The notes below the pieces were generated by a model. It was not told the DNA's origin. It was given only the letters and a program-made list of their open reading frames with translations, and made no database searches. A stretch of DNA of 12,081 nucleotides. It comes from Limiplasma sp964504385. Its GTDB lineage: Bacteria > Bacillota > Clostridia > Christensenellales > Aristaeellaceae. The stretch lies in contig CAZDEF010000074.1 of NCBI GenBank assembly GCA_964504385.1, forward strand, positions 1 to 12,081. The letters are read 5' to 3'. Every line of letters begins with the position of its first letter. The stretch's first letter is position 1. Shown piece after piece: positions 1-6,197 of this stretch. The position numbers and the translations under genes were made by a program.

Positions 1-6
1 CATACT

Positions 7-42
7 AAAACGCCATGCTTTCTCTTGAAAACATGGCGTTTT
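7..42 (+). terminator. Terminator-like hairpin in the leader
   Basis: AAAACGCCATG (7-17) and CATGGCGTTTT (32-42) are a perfect 11-bp inverted repeat around a 14-base loop, and the right arm runs into T residues up to base 43. This is the shape of an intrinsic terminator and could end an operon arriving from the left, plausibly the cas genes (inference). It could instead be a leader element that binds protein, because the next hairpin reuses the CGCCA/TGGCG core. Confidence 0.5.
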
Positions 43-54
43 TCAGCGGTCTGA

Positions 55-77
55 ATAGCCGCCAAGATGGCGGCTAT
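55..77. repeat. Perfect palindrome abutting the first CRISPR repeat
   Basis: ATAGCCGCCA (55-64) and TGGCGGCTAT (68-77) are exact reverse complements separated by AGA. The right arm ends on the base before the first repeat starts, so the palindrome occupies the leader-repeat junction where new spacers are inserted. No T-run follows, so it is not a terminator. A binding site for an adaptation or architectural protein, or a structured start of the pre-crRNA, are both possible; neither is shown. Confidence 0.7.
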
Positions 78-846
78 GTCTTCCCCCGCTCGGGGGAAGT
101 GGATTGAAATTTCGGGCATACTTCCCGTCTGCCGCAAGTAGATAGTCTTCCCCCGCTCGGGGGAAGTGGATTGAAATGTGATAGTACATACACGGTCGGA
201 ATAACTGGCGAGTCTTCCCCCGCTCGGGGGAAGTGGATTGAAATTGTGTCCCAAATAATGAGGTCATTTGCCCGTTGTGTCTTCCCCCGCTCGGGGGAAG
301 TGGATTGAAATCGATCTCGGGCGTTAGGGTTTTATCAATTAGCGGGGTCTTCCCCCGCTCGGGGGAAGTGGATTGAAATGCCAGCCGCAGCCGCACCAAT
401 GTTGGCGCGCGCGTCTTCCCCCGCTCGGGGGAAGTGGATTGAAATACATGTGGCGGGAAGAGGTGGCGAACCACAAAGGTCTTCCCCCGCTCGGGGGAAG
501 TGGATTGAAATTATTCGGTAGTGTCCGTACTCTGTTTCCTGTCCCGTCTTCCCCCGCTCGGGGGAAGTGGATTGAAATACCTCGGTCAATCAGCGTCCAC
601 AAGTCAACCCCGTCTTCCCCCGCTCGGGGGAAGTGGATTGAAATATCCTCATACGGCACATATTACAGCGCCCACACAGGTCTTCCCCCGCTCGGGGGAA
701 GTGGATTGAAATTACGGTATCGGAAAAGAGACCTATATCCGTGCCCGGTCTTCCCCCGCTCGGGGGAAGTGGATTGAAATTTTAACTCGCAACTGAGGGC
801 GTGGACGGACATGGTCTTCCCCCGCCCGAGGGAAGTGGATTGAAAT
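78..846 (+). CRISPR. Subtype I-C CRISPR array, 12 repeats and 11 spacers
   Basis: Twelve 33-base repeats start at 78, 145, 212, 279, 347, 413, 479, 546, 612, 680, 748 and 814. Each begins GTCTTCCCCCG and ends GTGGATTGAAAT. Spacers are 34, 34, 34, 35, 33, 33, 34, 33, 35, 35 and 33 bases long and all differ. Within the repeat, CTTCCCCCG and CGGGGGAAG form a 9-bp stem, followed by a 3' tag ending ATTGAAAT. Eleven repeats are identical. The twelfth has T13C in the loop and G16A in the stem, which marks the old, leader-distal end. The repeat form, the tag and the spacer length match subtype I-C, whose crRNAs are cut by Cas5d (family knowledge). No cas genes lie in the window. Confidence 0.97.
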
Positions 847-949
847 AACAAAAACGTTTGAACTGTGCCCCATCAAGGAGACAATGAATAGTATAATTGG
901 AGCTTTAGCTTCCAACGGCAGATAAGCTGTAGGAAGTTTTTTTATGCAG

Positions 950-1551
950 CTAGGAATAGCGCGGCTTTTCCATCGGCGTGAGCAGGCCAAGGCTGCGTTG
1001 AAAGCGTCCTGAGTTGCAGTAATATAGTTTTTGATTATGCCCACAAGTTCTGTACGGCTGGTGAAACGCCTTCCGTAGTAGCGCTCACGCTTAAGGTTGT
1101 CCCAGAAGCCTTCCTCGGCCAGTTATCGCTGCACTTGCCACGCGGGACATGCTCTGCTTCGTGCCAGCGCTCTCCGGTTTTCGGCGGAATCCGCGATGAG
1201 TGTATTGAAATCCTTTTGCAAAACAACTACACCTTGCGGATGCCCAAGCCGACATTGTACTTGAACTCTGTCACAGCGGTCAGCCGCTTTTCGTTCGGCC
1301 TCTTGGCATGGAATTGTCTGTTCAAGAGCTTTTTGGCGATATACTGCGGATCAGATGTATGGCGTGTGCATCCATGATTTGTGTGCTTGCTTGATCGTTG
1401 CCTGAATGTTCTTCGCCCGGCCAATCTGCAGAACAAACTTTTCCTTGATGTCCACGTCATGATAGCGTGCCAGATCATCACGGATCGCCAGATACAGGAG
1501 CTCCTGTTTTCCTTGCGATAGGCGATATTCCCTCCTCTCCAATTCGTTCAC
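950..1551 (-). pseudogene. IS3-family OrfB (DDE transposase) remnant
   Basis: Pieces in different frames reconstruct an IS3-type rve-domain transposase. NELERREYRLSQGKQ begins near 1550. AKKLLNRQFHAKRPNEKRLT then AVTEFKY covers the first catalytic block, where the usual LTDVTEF reads LTAVTEF, so that Asp is lost. GFQYTHRGFRRKPESAG and KQSMSR lie near 1130-1205. EEGFWDNLKRERYYGRRF carries the final catalytic Glu. GRFQRSLGLLTPMEKPRYS ends at a stop at 950-952. At least three frameshifts are needed to join them. The usual stretch between FKY..GIRKV and GFQYT, including the second Asp region, is largely deleted. It cannot encode an active enzyme. Confidence 0.85.
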
Positions 1552-2025
1552 TTTTTAGCAAGTCGCGCTCCATTCCTGTCATATCGAACTCGTGCTCATG
1601 CTGCGCTATCCGGCTCCGTATCTCTTCCTCCGGCGATCTCGCAGTTTGACCTGCCGTTCGCTTGCCGTGACGATCCTCCAGAGCGGCTTCTCCAAGCTAC
1701 TTGACACGTATAGACCACTGTTAGCCCACGTTATGCTTGATGGCCGTTTCCCCGTAATTGCCTCCGTTCTCCAAGAAGTCCTTAGCGATTGCTGCCCGTT
1801 CCTCCTATGTGGTTACCCATCCCTGCTTCATGCGCTTCCTCCTGACAACTTGTGACCGACATCTTTGCCGCTATTATGCCGCTTTATCCAATCGCGGAGC
1901 TGCCTAAGTGCTGTGTTCTTGTGCCTTGAATGCCAATTATCCGTTTGCTTTATATTGCTTCATCCATCCGCCCATTCCTTCGCTGCCTGGATTCTCTTTT
2001 CTATCGTCACTTTTTCTTTATGCAT
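1540..2025 (-). pseudogene. IS3-family OrfA remnant
   Basis: Reading leftward from ATG at 2025, the frame begins MHKEKVTIEKRIQAAKEW and soon hits a stop. A second stretch from about 1835 reads EERAAIAKDFLENGGNYGE, then ETAIKHNV, LGEAALEDRHGK and MERDLLKK. This is the helix-turn-helix plus coiled-coil pattern of the DNA-binding OrfA of IS3-group elements. Three in-frame stops interrupt this second stretch alone, so no functional OrfA can be made. The 3' limit near 1540 is approximate because it merges with the OrfB start, where intact elements use programmed frameshifting (family knowledge). Confidence 0.8.
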
Positions 2026-2191
2026 AGAAATGCTCCATTCATGATGAACTGTATTCTATTTCACTGTCCTCATACAAGGAAGCGCATCATATTTCGCAGA
2101 CTTGCGTTTTTTGATTCTGCTGCCAAGAGGAGGCAGGGTCAAAGCTGCCGAATGAAAAACATTGAAAGGATTTGAAATGCAGGAGGGTTGC

Positions 2192-2458
2192 ATGGAACAT
2201 TATCGTTTTTTTCAGAATCGCGAATGTGAATACTTTCCCTGTCATCAGGGCGTGCCGGAGGAAGACTTCAACTGTCTGTTCTGCTTCTGCCCGCTGTATG
2301 CGCTGGGGCCGAAGTGCGGTGGAGGACCGCAGTATCTTGCCAACGGTGTGAAGAGCTGCGAAGGCTGCGCCTTCCCGCACCGCCGGGAAAACTACGGAGC
2401 CGTCCTTGCCCGTTTCGATGAACTGGCCGCGCTGGCGCAGAATGACAAAAATGATTGA
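2192..2458 (+). CDS. Cysteine-rich small metal-binding protein (PF04071-like)
   Basis: This is an 88-residue protein with eight cysteines: C12, C17, C28, C31, C33, C42, C56 and C59. Histidines H18 and H63 sit beside them, as expected for a small zinc- or metal-binding fold. The blocks FFQNRECEYFPCHQG and EDFNCLFCFCPLYALG, and the later CEGCAFPHRRENY, match my recollection of the cysteine-rich small domain family (PF04071), whose biochemical role is not established. It has no signal peptide or membrane segment, so it is likely cytoplasmic. The ATG at 2192 is chosen because AGGAGGG (2181-2187) precedes it at good spacing; an upstream in-frame TTG at 2162 lacks such a site. It lies just upstream of phnD with no clear terminator between, but phnD has its own promoter. 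Confidence 0.85.
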   Translation: MEHYRFFQNRECEYFPCHQGVPEEDFNCLFCFCPLYALGPKCGGGPQYLANGVKSCEGCAFPHRRENYGAVLARFDELAALAQNDKND

Positions 2459-2483
2459 AAAATGCTGTGCAATCGTATATAAT
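2455..2483 (+). promoter_or_regulatory. Sigma-A promoter of phnD
   Basis: TTGAAA (2455-2460) and TATAAT (2478-2483) are separated by 17 bases, a near-consensus promoter. The -35 overlaps the stop codon of the upstream cysteine-rich gene. Transcription would start near 2490 and give a leader of about 46 bases before the phnD start at 2537. AAGGAG (2520-2525) is the ribosome binding site. No operator or phosphate box is recognisable. Confidence 0.85.
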
Positions 2484-2536
2484 GTCATCATGCGGTTAGG
2501 TTCGCAAATTCACATAAGCAAGGAGACTGGTTTCCA

Positions 2537-3574
2537 ATGAAAAAGTTTGTTGCCCTGCTGCTGGCTGCCCTCATGCTCATGAGCTGCTCTGCCATGGCTG
2601 AGAAGCTGGACACCCTGACCTTCCAGTTTGTCCCATCCAAGGATGCCGATGTCATCATCACCGGCACCGCCAACCTGCCCGAACTGGTGAAGGCTGAAAT
2701 GGCCAAGCTGGGTTACGAAATCGGCGAAGTTGAGATTTCCGTCGGCACCAGCTATGAAGCCACCGGCGAAGCGATGTGCGCCGGTTCTATCGATGTGGGC
2801 TGGCTGCCCGGCGGCACCTATGCCATCTACAGCCAAGCTAAGGAAGTGGACGTCATCCTGACCGCTACCCGCGCCGGTCTGAGCAATGACAGCGAAGACC
2901 CCGCCACCTGGAACGGCGACGCCAACAAGACCCTGCCCACCGATCAGCAGGTGACCTTCTACCGCAGCTTGGTCTATGCCGCTCCCACCGAGTACGGCAA
3001 GGAGCTGGCCGCCAAGGTCAATGCTGGCGAAAAGCTGACTTGGGAAGAGCTGGACAAGGCCACTTGGGCCGTTGGCAACACCTCCTCCTCCGCCGGTTAC
3101 ATCTATCCCACCATGTGGCTGATGGAAAACTACGACGGCAAGAAGATCTCCGATCTGTCCAACGTTGTGCAGCTGGGCTACGCCGATGCCTTCGCTCAGG
3201 CCGCTGCCGAGCAGGTTGACATCATCGTGTGCTACGCCGACGGCCGCCGCGACTACGAGGCTGCCTGGAACACCGCCACCGATTCCGCCGACGCCACCGG
3301 CAAGGCTGGCATGGGCCGCACCGATTCCATCTGGAACGAGCTCAACGTCATCGGCGTGACCGACGGTATCTACAACGACACCGTGGCCGTGACCACCGCC
3401 AAGCCCGAGATCTACAATCCCGAGTTCATCAACGCTCTGCAGACCGCTCTGATCAACATCATCAACACCGAAGAAGGTCAGGCCATCTTCAGCGTGTACA
3501 GCCACACCGGCTACGCTCTGGCCACCGATGCTGACTACGACGGCGCCCGCACTGCTTTGACCGTTGTGCAGTGA
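2537..3574 (+). CDS. phnD: Phosphonate/phosphite-type ABC transporter substrate-binding protein
   Basis: This 345-residue protein is the extracytoplasmic ligand receptor of the importer. Residues 1-20 form an export signal with basic MKK and a hydrophobic run. L14-M-S-C17 is an imperfect lipobox, so it may be a lipoprotein anchored at C17; signal peptidase I cleavage after AMA is the alternative. The mature part has PhnD-family landmarks: FVPSKDAD (31-38) near the start, EISVGTSYEATGEAM (66-80), GSIDVGWLPGGTYAIY (83-98), and NTSSSAGYIYP (181-191), the serine/threonine loop that binds the oxyanion in this family. VDIIVCYADGRRDY (227-240) follows. Ligand choice among phosphonates, phosphite or phosphate esters cannot be read from the sequence. 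It precedes phnC but has its own promoter and terminator. Confidence 0.93.
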   Translation: MKKFVALLLAALMLMSCSAMAEKLDTLTFQFVPSKDADVIITGTANLPELVKAEMAKLGYEIGEVEISVGTSYEATGEAMCAGSIDVGWLPGGTYAIYSQAKEVDVILTATRAGLSNDSEDPATWNGDANKTLPTDQQVTFYRSLVYAAPTEYGKELAAKVNAGEKLTWEELDKATWAVGNTSSSAGYIYPTMWLMENYDGKKISDLSNVVQLGYADAFAQAAAEQVDIIVCYADGRRDYEAAWNTATDSADATGKAGMGRTDSIWNELNVIGVTDGIYNDTVAVTTAKPEIYNPEFINALQTALINIINTEEGQAIFSVYSHTGYALATDADYDGARTALTVVQ

Positions 3575-3589
3575 TCCCATAGGTTTTCC

Positions 3590-3625
3590 AAGCTCTCCGT
3601 GCTTTCCGGCGCGGAGAGCTTTTTT
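3590..3625 (+). terminator. Intrinsic terminator after phnD
   Basis: AAGCTCTCCG (3590-3599) pairs perfectly with CGGAGAGCTT (3612-3621) around a 12-base loop, followed by a T run to 3625. It lies 16 bases after the phnD stop and before the phnC promoter, so it separates, or at least attenuates, phnD from the permease genes. Confidence 0.92.
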
Positions 3626-3655
3626 GCGCATCTTTTGACAAATCCGCCATATTCC

Positions 3656-3685
3656 TTGCGTATTCGTGCCATTGCATGCTATAAT
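3656..3685 (+). promoter_or_regulatory. Extended -10 promoter of the phnC operon
   Basis: TATAAT (3680-3685) is preceded by TG at 3677-3678, an extended -10 element. The best -35 is TTGCGT (3656-3661) with an 18-base spacer. A perfect TTGACA at 3635-3640 lies further upstream but has no good -10 at 17 bases, so it may be chance or part of an overlapping second promoter. Transcription from here would start near 3692 and cover phnC through the phosphatase gene. Confidence 0.75.
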
Positions 3686-3726
3686 CAAACTACATAACTT
3701 TGCTTGTGCAGAAAGGGTCGTTGGAT

Positions 3727-4485
3727 TTGATCGAGTTTAAGAATGTCAGCAAAACCTACCCCAATGGGGTAAAGGGTTTGAAGAATGTGGACCTTACCAT
3801 TGATCAGGGGGAATTCGTAGCCATCATCGGCCTGTCCGGCGCAGGTAAATCCACCCTCATCCGCACCATCAACCGCATGATCGACATCACCGAAGGGCAG
3901 CTCATCGTGGATGGCGTGGATGTGATGACTCTGCACGGCAAGGCCATGCGCCGTTTCCGCCGCAAGATCGGCATGATCTTCCAGTCCTTCAACCTTGTCA
4001 CGCGTTCTACCGCCATCAAAAACGTGCTCACCTCCATGGTGCCGGATATGGGCTTCTTCCGCGTCCTGCTGGGGCTGTTTACCAAGGAGCAGAAGATGCA
4101 GGCGCTGGAAGCGTTGGACAAGGTGGGCATCTTGGACAAGGCCTATACCCGCTGCGATCAGCTTTCCGGCGGCCAGCAGCAGCGCGTGGCGCTGGCCCGC
4201 ACGCTCAACCAGTCCCCCTCCATCATTCTGGCCGACGAGCCCGTGGCCGCGCTCGACCCTGTCACCGCGCATCAGGTCATGAGCGATTTCAAGCGTATCA
4301 ATGAAGAAATGAACATCTCCGTGCTGATCAACATCCACCATGTGGATCTGGCCCTGAAGTATGCCAGCCGTGTGGTGGGCATCCGTGCGGGCGAGATCGT
4401 CTACGATGGCCCCACCACGCAGGTGACGCAGGAAGTGCTGGATTCCATCTACAACGGCGCTGCCGTTCCGCAGGCGGGTGAATAA
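3727..4485 (+). CDS. phnC: Phosphonate-type ABC transporter ATP-binding protein
   Basis: This 252-residue ATPase powers the importer on the cytoplasmic side. Walker A is GLSGAGKST (35-43), the Q-loop is Q86, the signature is LSGGQ (146-150), Walker B is IILADE (166-171) and the H-loop is NIHHVD around H204. The opening IEFKNVSKTYPNGVKGLKNV and the GLSGAGKSTLIRTINR block are typical of PhnC rather than of other ABC ATPases. The start is taken as TTG at 3727 because AAAGGG (3712-3717) lies 9 bases upstream and the product then begins MIEFKNV as in the family; in-frame TTGs at 3700 and 3721 are less well placed. The stop is one base before the next gene's ATG, so translation is probably coupled. 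Confidence 0.95.
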   Translation: MIEFKNVSKTYPNGVKGLKNVDLTIDQGEFVAIIGLSGAGKSTLIRTINRMIDITEGQLIVDGVDVMTLHGKAMRRFRRKIGMIFQSFNLVTRSTAIKNVLTSMVPDMGFFRVLLGLFTKEQKMQALEALDKVGILDKAYTRCDQLSGGQQQRVALARTLNQSPSIILADEPVAALDPVTAHQVMSDFKRINEEMNISVLINIHHVDLALKYASRVVGIRAGEIVYDGPTTQVTQEVLDSIYNGAAVPQAGE

Positions 4486-4486
4486 G

Positions 4487-5338
4487 ATGGCAAAAAAGAA
4501 AATCACAGGAGCGCGCGTTTCAATGTTTGACCGGATCTTCAAGCCGCAGCTCATCACCCTGCCCAACGGTCACACCGTCAGCCGTCCCCGCTCCCGCATG
4601 CCGCTGATCATGGCTGTGCTGGTGGGCGTGGTATGGGCCAGCATTCTGCTCACCGGCTTTGATATCGGCATCATCATCAAGCGTGGCTATCAGTTCACCT
4701 ATATTCTGGAGCGCATCTTCCACCCCAATTTCGCCTATTTCCCAAAGGTCGTCAGCCCGCTGCTGGATACCATCAAAATGTCTATTCTTGGCTCGGTGCT
4801 GGGTGCTACACTGGCACTGCCCTTCGCGGTGGTGGCTTCCACCAATATCAACAAAAGCGGCTGGGTGGTTTCTCTGTGCCGTTTTCTGCTCAACATCATC
4901 CGCACGCTGCCCACGCTGGTCATTGCCAAATTTGCGGCGTTGATCTTTGGTCTGGGCACGTTTGCCGGCACGGTGGCCATTACCGTGTTCACCTTTGGCG
5001 TCGTCTCCAAGATGATGTATGAAGCCATCGAGACCATCGACATGGGCGCGTTCGAAGCCATGGAATCCGCCGGCGGCGACAAATTCCAGTCCTTCCGCAC
5101 GGCCTGCTTCCCGCAGATCCTGCCCACCTATCTCAGCTATTGTCTGTACAGTCTGGAAATGAACATCCGCGCTGCGGCCATTCTGGGCTATGTAGGCGCG
5201 GGCGGTCTGGGACTGCTCATCAACGAGCGCATCGGCTGGCGCGATTATGAGGGACTGGGCATGGTGCTGCTGTCGCTGTTTGTGGTGGTATTCATCATTG
5301 AAAACACCAGCCAGTATCTGCGCAAAAAGCTAAGCTGA
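4487..5338 (+). CDS. phnE: Phosphonate-type ABC transporter permease, first copy
   Basis: This 283-residue inner-membrane permease has the binding-protein-dependent transport fold. Hydrophobic segments lie near residues 38-56, 96-118, 141-175 and 255-272, with a further one around 229-246. The coupling (EAA) loop that docks on PhnC is EAIETIDMGAFEAMESAGG onward (179-213), ending FPQILP. LPNGHTVSRPRSRMP before the first helix is typical of PhnE N-termini. ATG at 4487 is used (one base after phnC). ATG at 4523 (residue 13), preceded by AGGAG at 4507-4511, is a credible alternative and would give MFDRIFKPQ. It is paired with a second, different permease downstream, so the channel is probably a heterodimer (inference). 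Confidence 0.93.
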   Translation: MAKKKITGARVSMFDRIFKPQLITLPNGHTVSRPRSRMPLIMAVLVGVVWASILLTGFDIGIIIKRGYQFTYILERIFHPNFAYFPKVVSPLLDTIKMSILGSVLGATLALPFAVVASTNINKSGWVVSLCRFLLNIIRTLPTLVIAKFAALIFGLGTFAGTVAITVFTFGVVSKMMYEAIETIDMGAFEAMESAGGDKFQSFRTACFPQILPTYLSYCLYSLEMNIRAAAILGYVGAGGLGLLINERIGWRDYEGLGMVLLSLFVVVFIIENTSQYLRKKLS

Positions 5339-5353
5339 GGAGGAATGGGTACG

Positions 5354-6193
5354 ATGGGAAAGACGAAAACCAAACTGACGGATCGTCCCATGACGATTCA
5401 GGAAGCCTATGAAGCCCGCCCCCGGCTGTGGTGGCTGTACACGCTGATCGTGCTGATCGTGGCCAGCCTGCTCACATGGAGCGGCACAGCGGTGGAATTT
5501 GAAGGCTTTGCCAGCAAGGGCATCGAGGTGGCAAAGGGCGTGGGCAACGGCCTTTTGCACCCGGACGGCAAGCTGCTGTTCAACCTTACGGACGAAGGCG
5601 TGCCCTACCAGCTGTTCCAAACGGTGGCCATCGCCGTGCTGGGCACGCTGATCGGCGGTGTGCTGGCCGTGCCGTTCAGTTTTTTGGCCAGCGATAAGAT
5701 CGTGCCCAAGTGGGTGGCGTTCATCACCAACGCCGTCATTCTGGTCATCCGCACCATTCCCAGCCTTGTGTGGGCCTTGATGTGGATCCGCGTGACCGGC
5801 CCCAACGCCTTCTGCGGCGTTGTCACCCAGTCTGTGTGCTCCATCGGCATGATCTCCAAGATGTACATCACCGCCATTGAGGACATCGACACCCGCATTC
5901 TGGAAAGTCTGGATGCCTCCGGCTGCACCACCTTCCAGAAGATCCGCTACGGCATTCTGCCGCAGATCATTCCCAACTTCATCTCCACCGTTATCTATCG
6001 CTTCGATATCAATGTGAAGGATGCGACCACGCTGGGCATCGTAGGCGCGGGCGGCATTGGCGCGGCGCTCATTCAGTGCATCAATTCCAGCCGCTGGAGC
6101 ATGGTGGGCGCCTATCTGTGCGGCATGGTCATCCTGATGCTGTTTATTGAGCTGTTCTCCACCAAGATCCGCAACCGTTTGACAAGGGGTTAA
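5354..6193 (+). CDS. phnE: Phosphonate-type ABC transporter permease, second copy
   Basis: This is a 279-residue membrane permease of the same family as the preceding gene but clearly diverged. It has a first transmembrane segment around residues 27-43, a longer external stretch (about 44-82) and then a membrane core. The coupling loop is EDIDTRILESLDASGC followed by TTFQKIRYGILPQIIP. IVGAGGIGAALIQ corresponds to YVGAGGLGLLINE of the first copy. ATG at 5354 is preferred over ATG at 5345 because AGGAGG (5338-5343) lies 10 bases upstream of 5354 but only one base from 5345. That ribosome binding site overlaps the last base of the upstream stop codon. The next gene starts 4 bases after this stop. 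Confidence 0.93.
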   Translation: MGKTKTKLTDRPMTIQEAYEARPRLWWLYTLIVLIVASLLTWSGTAVEFEGFASKGIEVAKGVGNGLLHPDGKLLFNLTDEGVPYQLFQTVAIAVLGTLIGGVLAVPFSFLASDKIVPKWVAFITNAVILVIRTIPSLVWALMWIRVTGPNAFCGVVTQSVCSIGMISKMYITAIEDIDTRILESLDASGCTTFQKIRYGILPQIIPNFISTVIYRFDINVKDATTLGIVGAGGIGAALIQCINSSRWSMVGAYLCGMVILMLFIELFSTKIRNRLTRG

Positions 6194-6197
6194 CCGC

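Larger units (their letters stand above)
1..77 (+). promoter_or_regulatory. CRISPR leader, proximal part
   Basis: This is the stretch immediately before the first CRISPR repeat. It is assigned as the leader side because the repeats read GTC...GATTGAAAT left to right, the usual subtype I-C orientation, and because the only degenerate repeat is at the far end. It holds two perfect inverted repeats and no open reading frame of note. I see no convincing -35/-10 pair in these 77 bases, so the array promoter may lie further left, outside the window. Confidence 0.6.
859..2089 (-). mobile_element. Decayed IS3-family insertion sequence
   Basis: The element lies on the minus strand. Its left edge is placed at TGAACTGTGCCCCATCAAGG (859-878), followed by GAGACAATGAATAG. 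Reading inward from the right edge near 2089, GAGGACAGTGAAATAG is similar to that inner part, so the right boundary is approximate. No target duplication is evident. Between the edges lie an OrfA-like and an OrfB-like reading frame, both broken. At about 1.23 kb it is shorter than intact members with this OrfA/OrfB layout, consistent with internal deletion in OrfB. It inserted 12 bases after the last CRISPR repeat. Confidence 0.8.

Noticed and set aside
43..851. Several open reading frames on both strands running through the CRISPR array, with repeated peptides such as FQSTSPERGK, FNPLPPSGG and LPPLGGSGLK
   Set aside because: These are translations of the 33-base repeat, which stays open because repeats and spacers lack stops. 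They are a known type of false protein and have no ribosome sites.
1198..1211. TGTATTGAAAT resembling the CRISPR repeat tail
   Set aside because: Only the last few bases match and no stem is present. It lies inside the IS3 OrfB remnant and is coincidence.
847..2100. Target-site duplications around the IS3-family element
   Set aside because: Bases flanking the two proposed edges do not match, and the right edge is uncertain.
2094..2112. CGCA-GACT-TGCG followed by six T, like a terminator
   Set aside because: The stem is only 4 bp. It is too weak to call without transcript data.
2105..2191. Possible riboswitch before the cysteine-rich gene: GCTGCC appears twice around GGCAG, allowing alternative stems
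   Set aside because: I could not match it to any known riboswitch core, and the pairings are short. A covariance-model search would be needed.
2510..3688. 392-residue glycine- and valine-rich open frame on the minus strand
   Set aside because: It is an antisense shadow of phnD caused by GC-rich third codon positions. The composition is non-protein-like, and phnD has a promoter, a ribosome site and family motifs.
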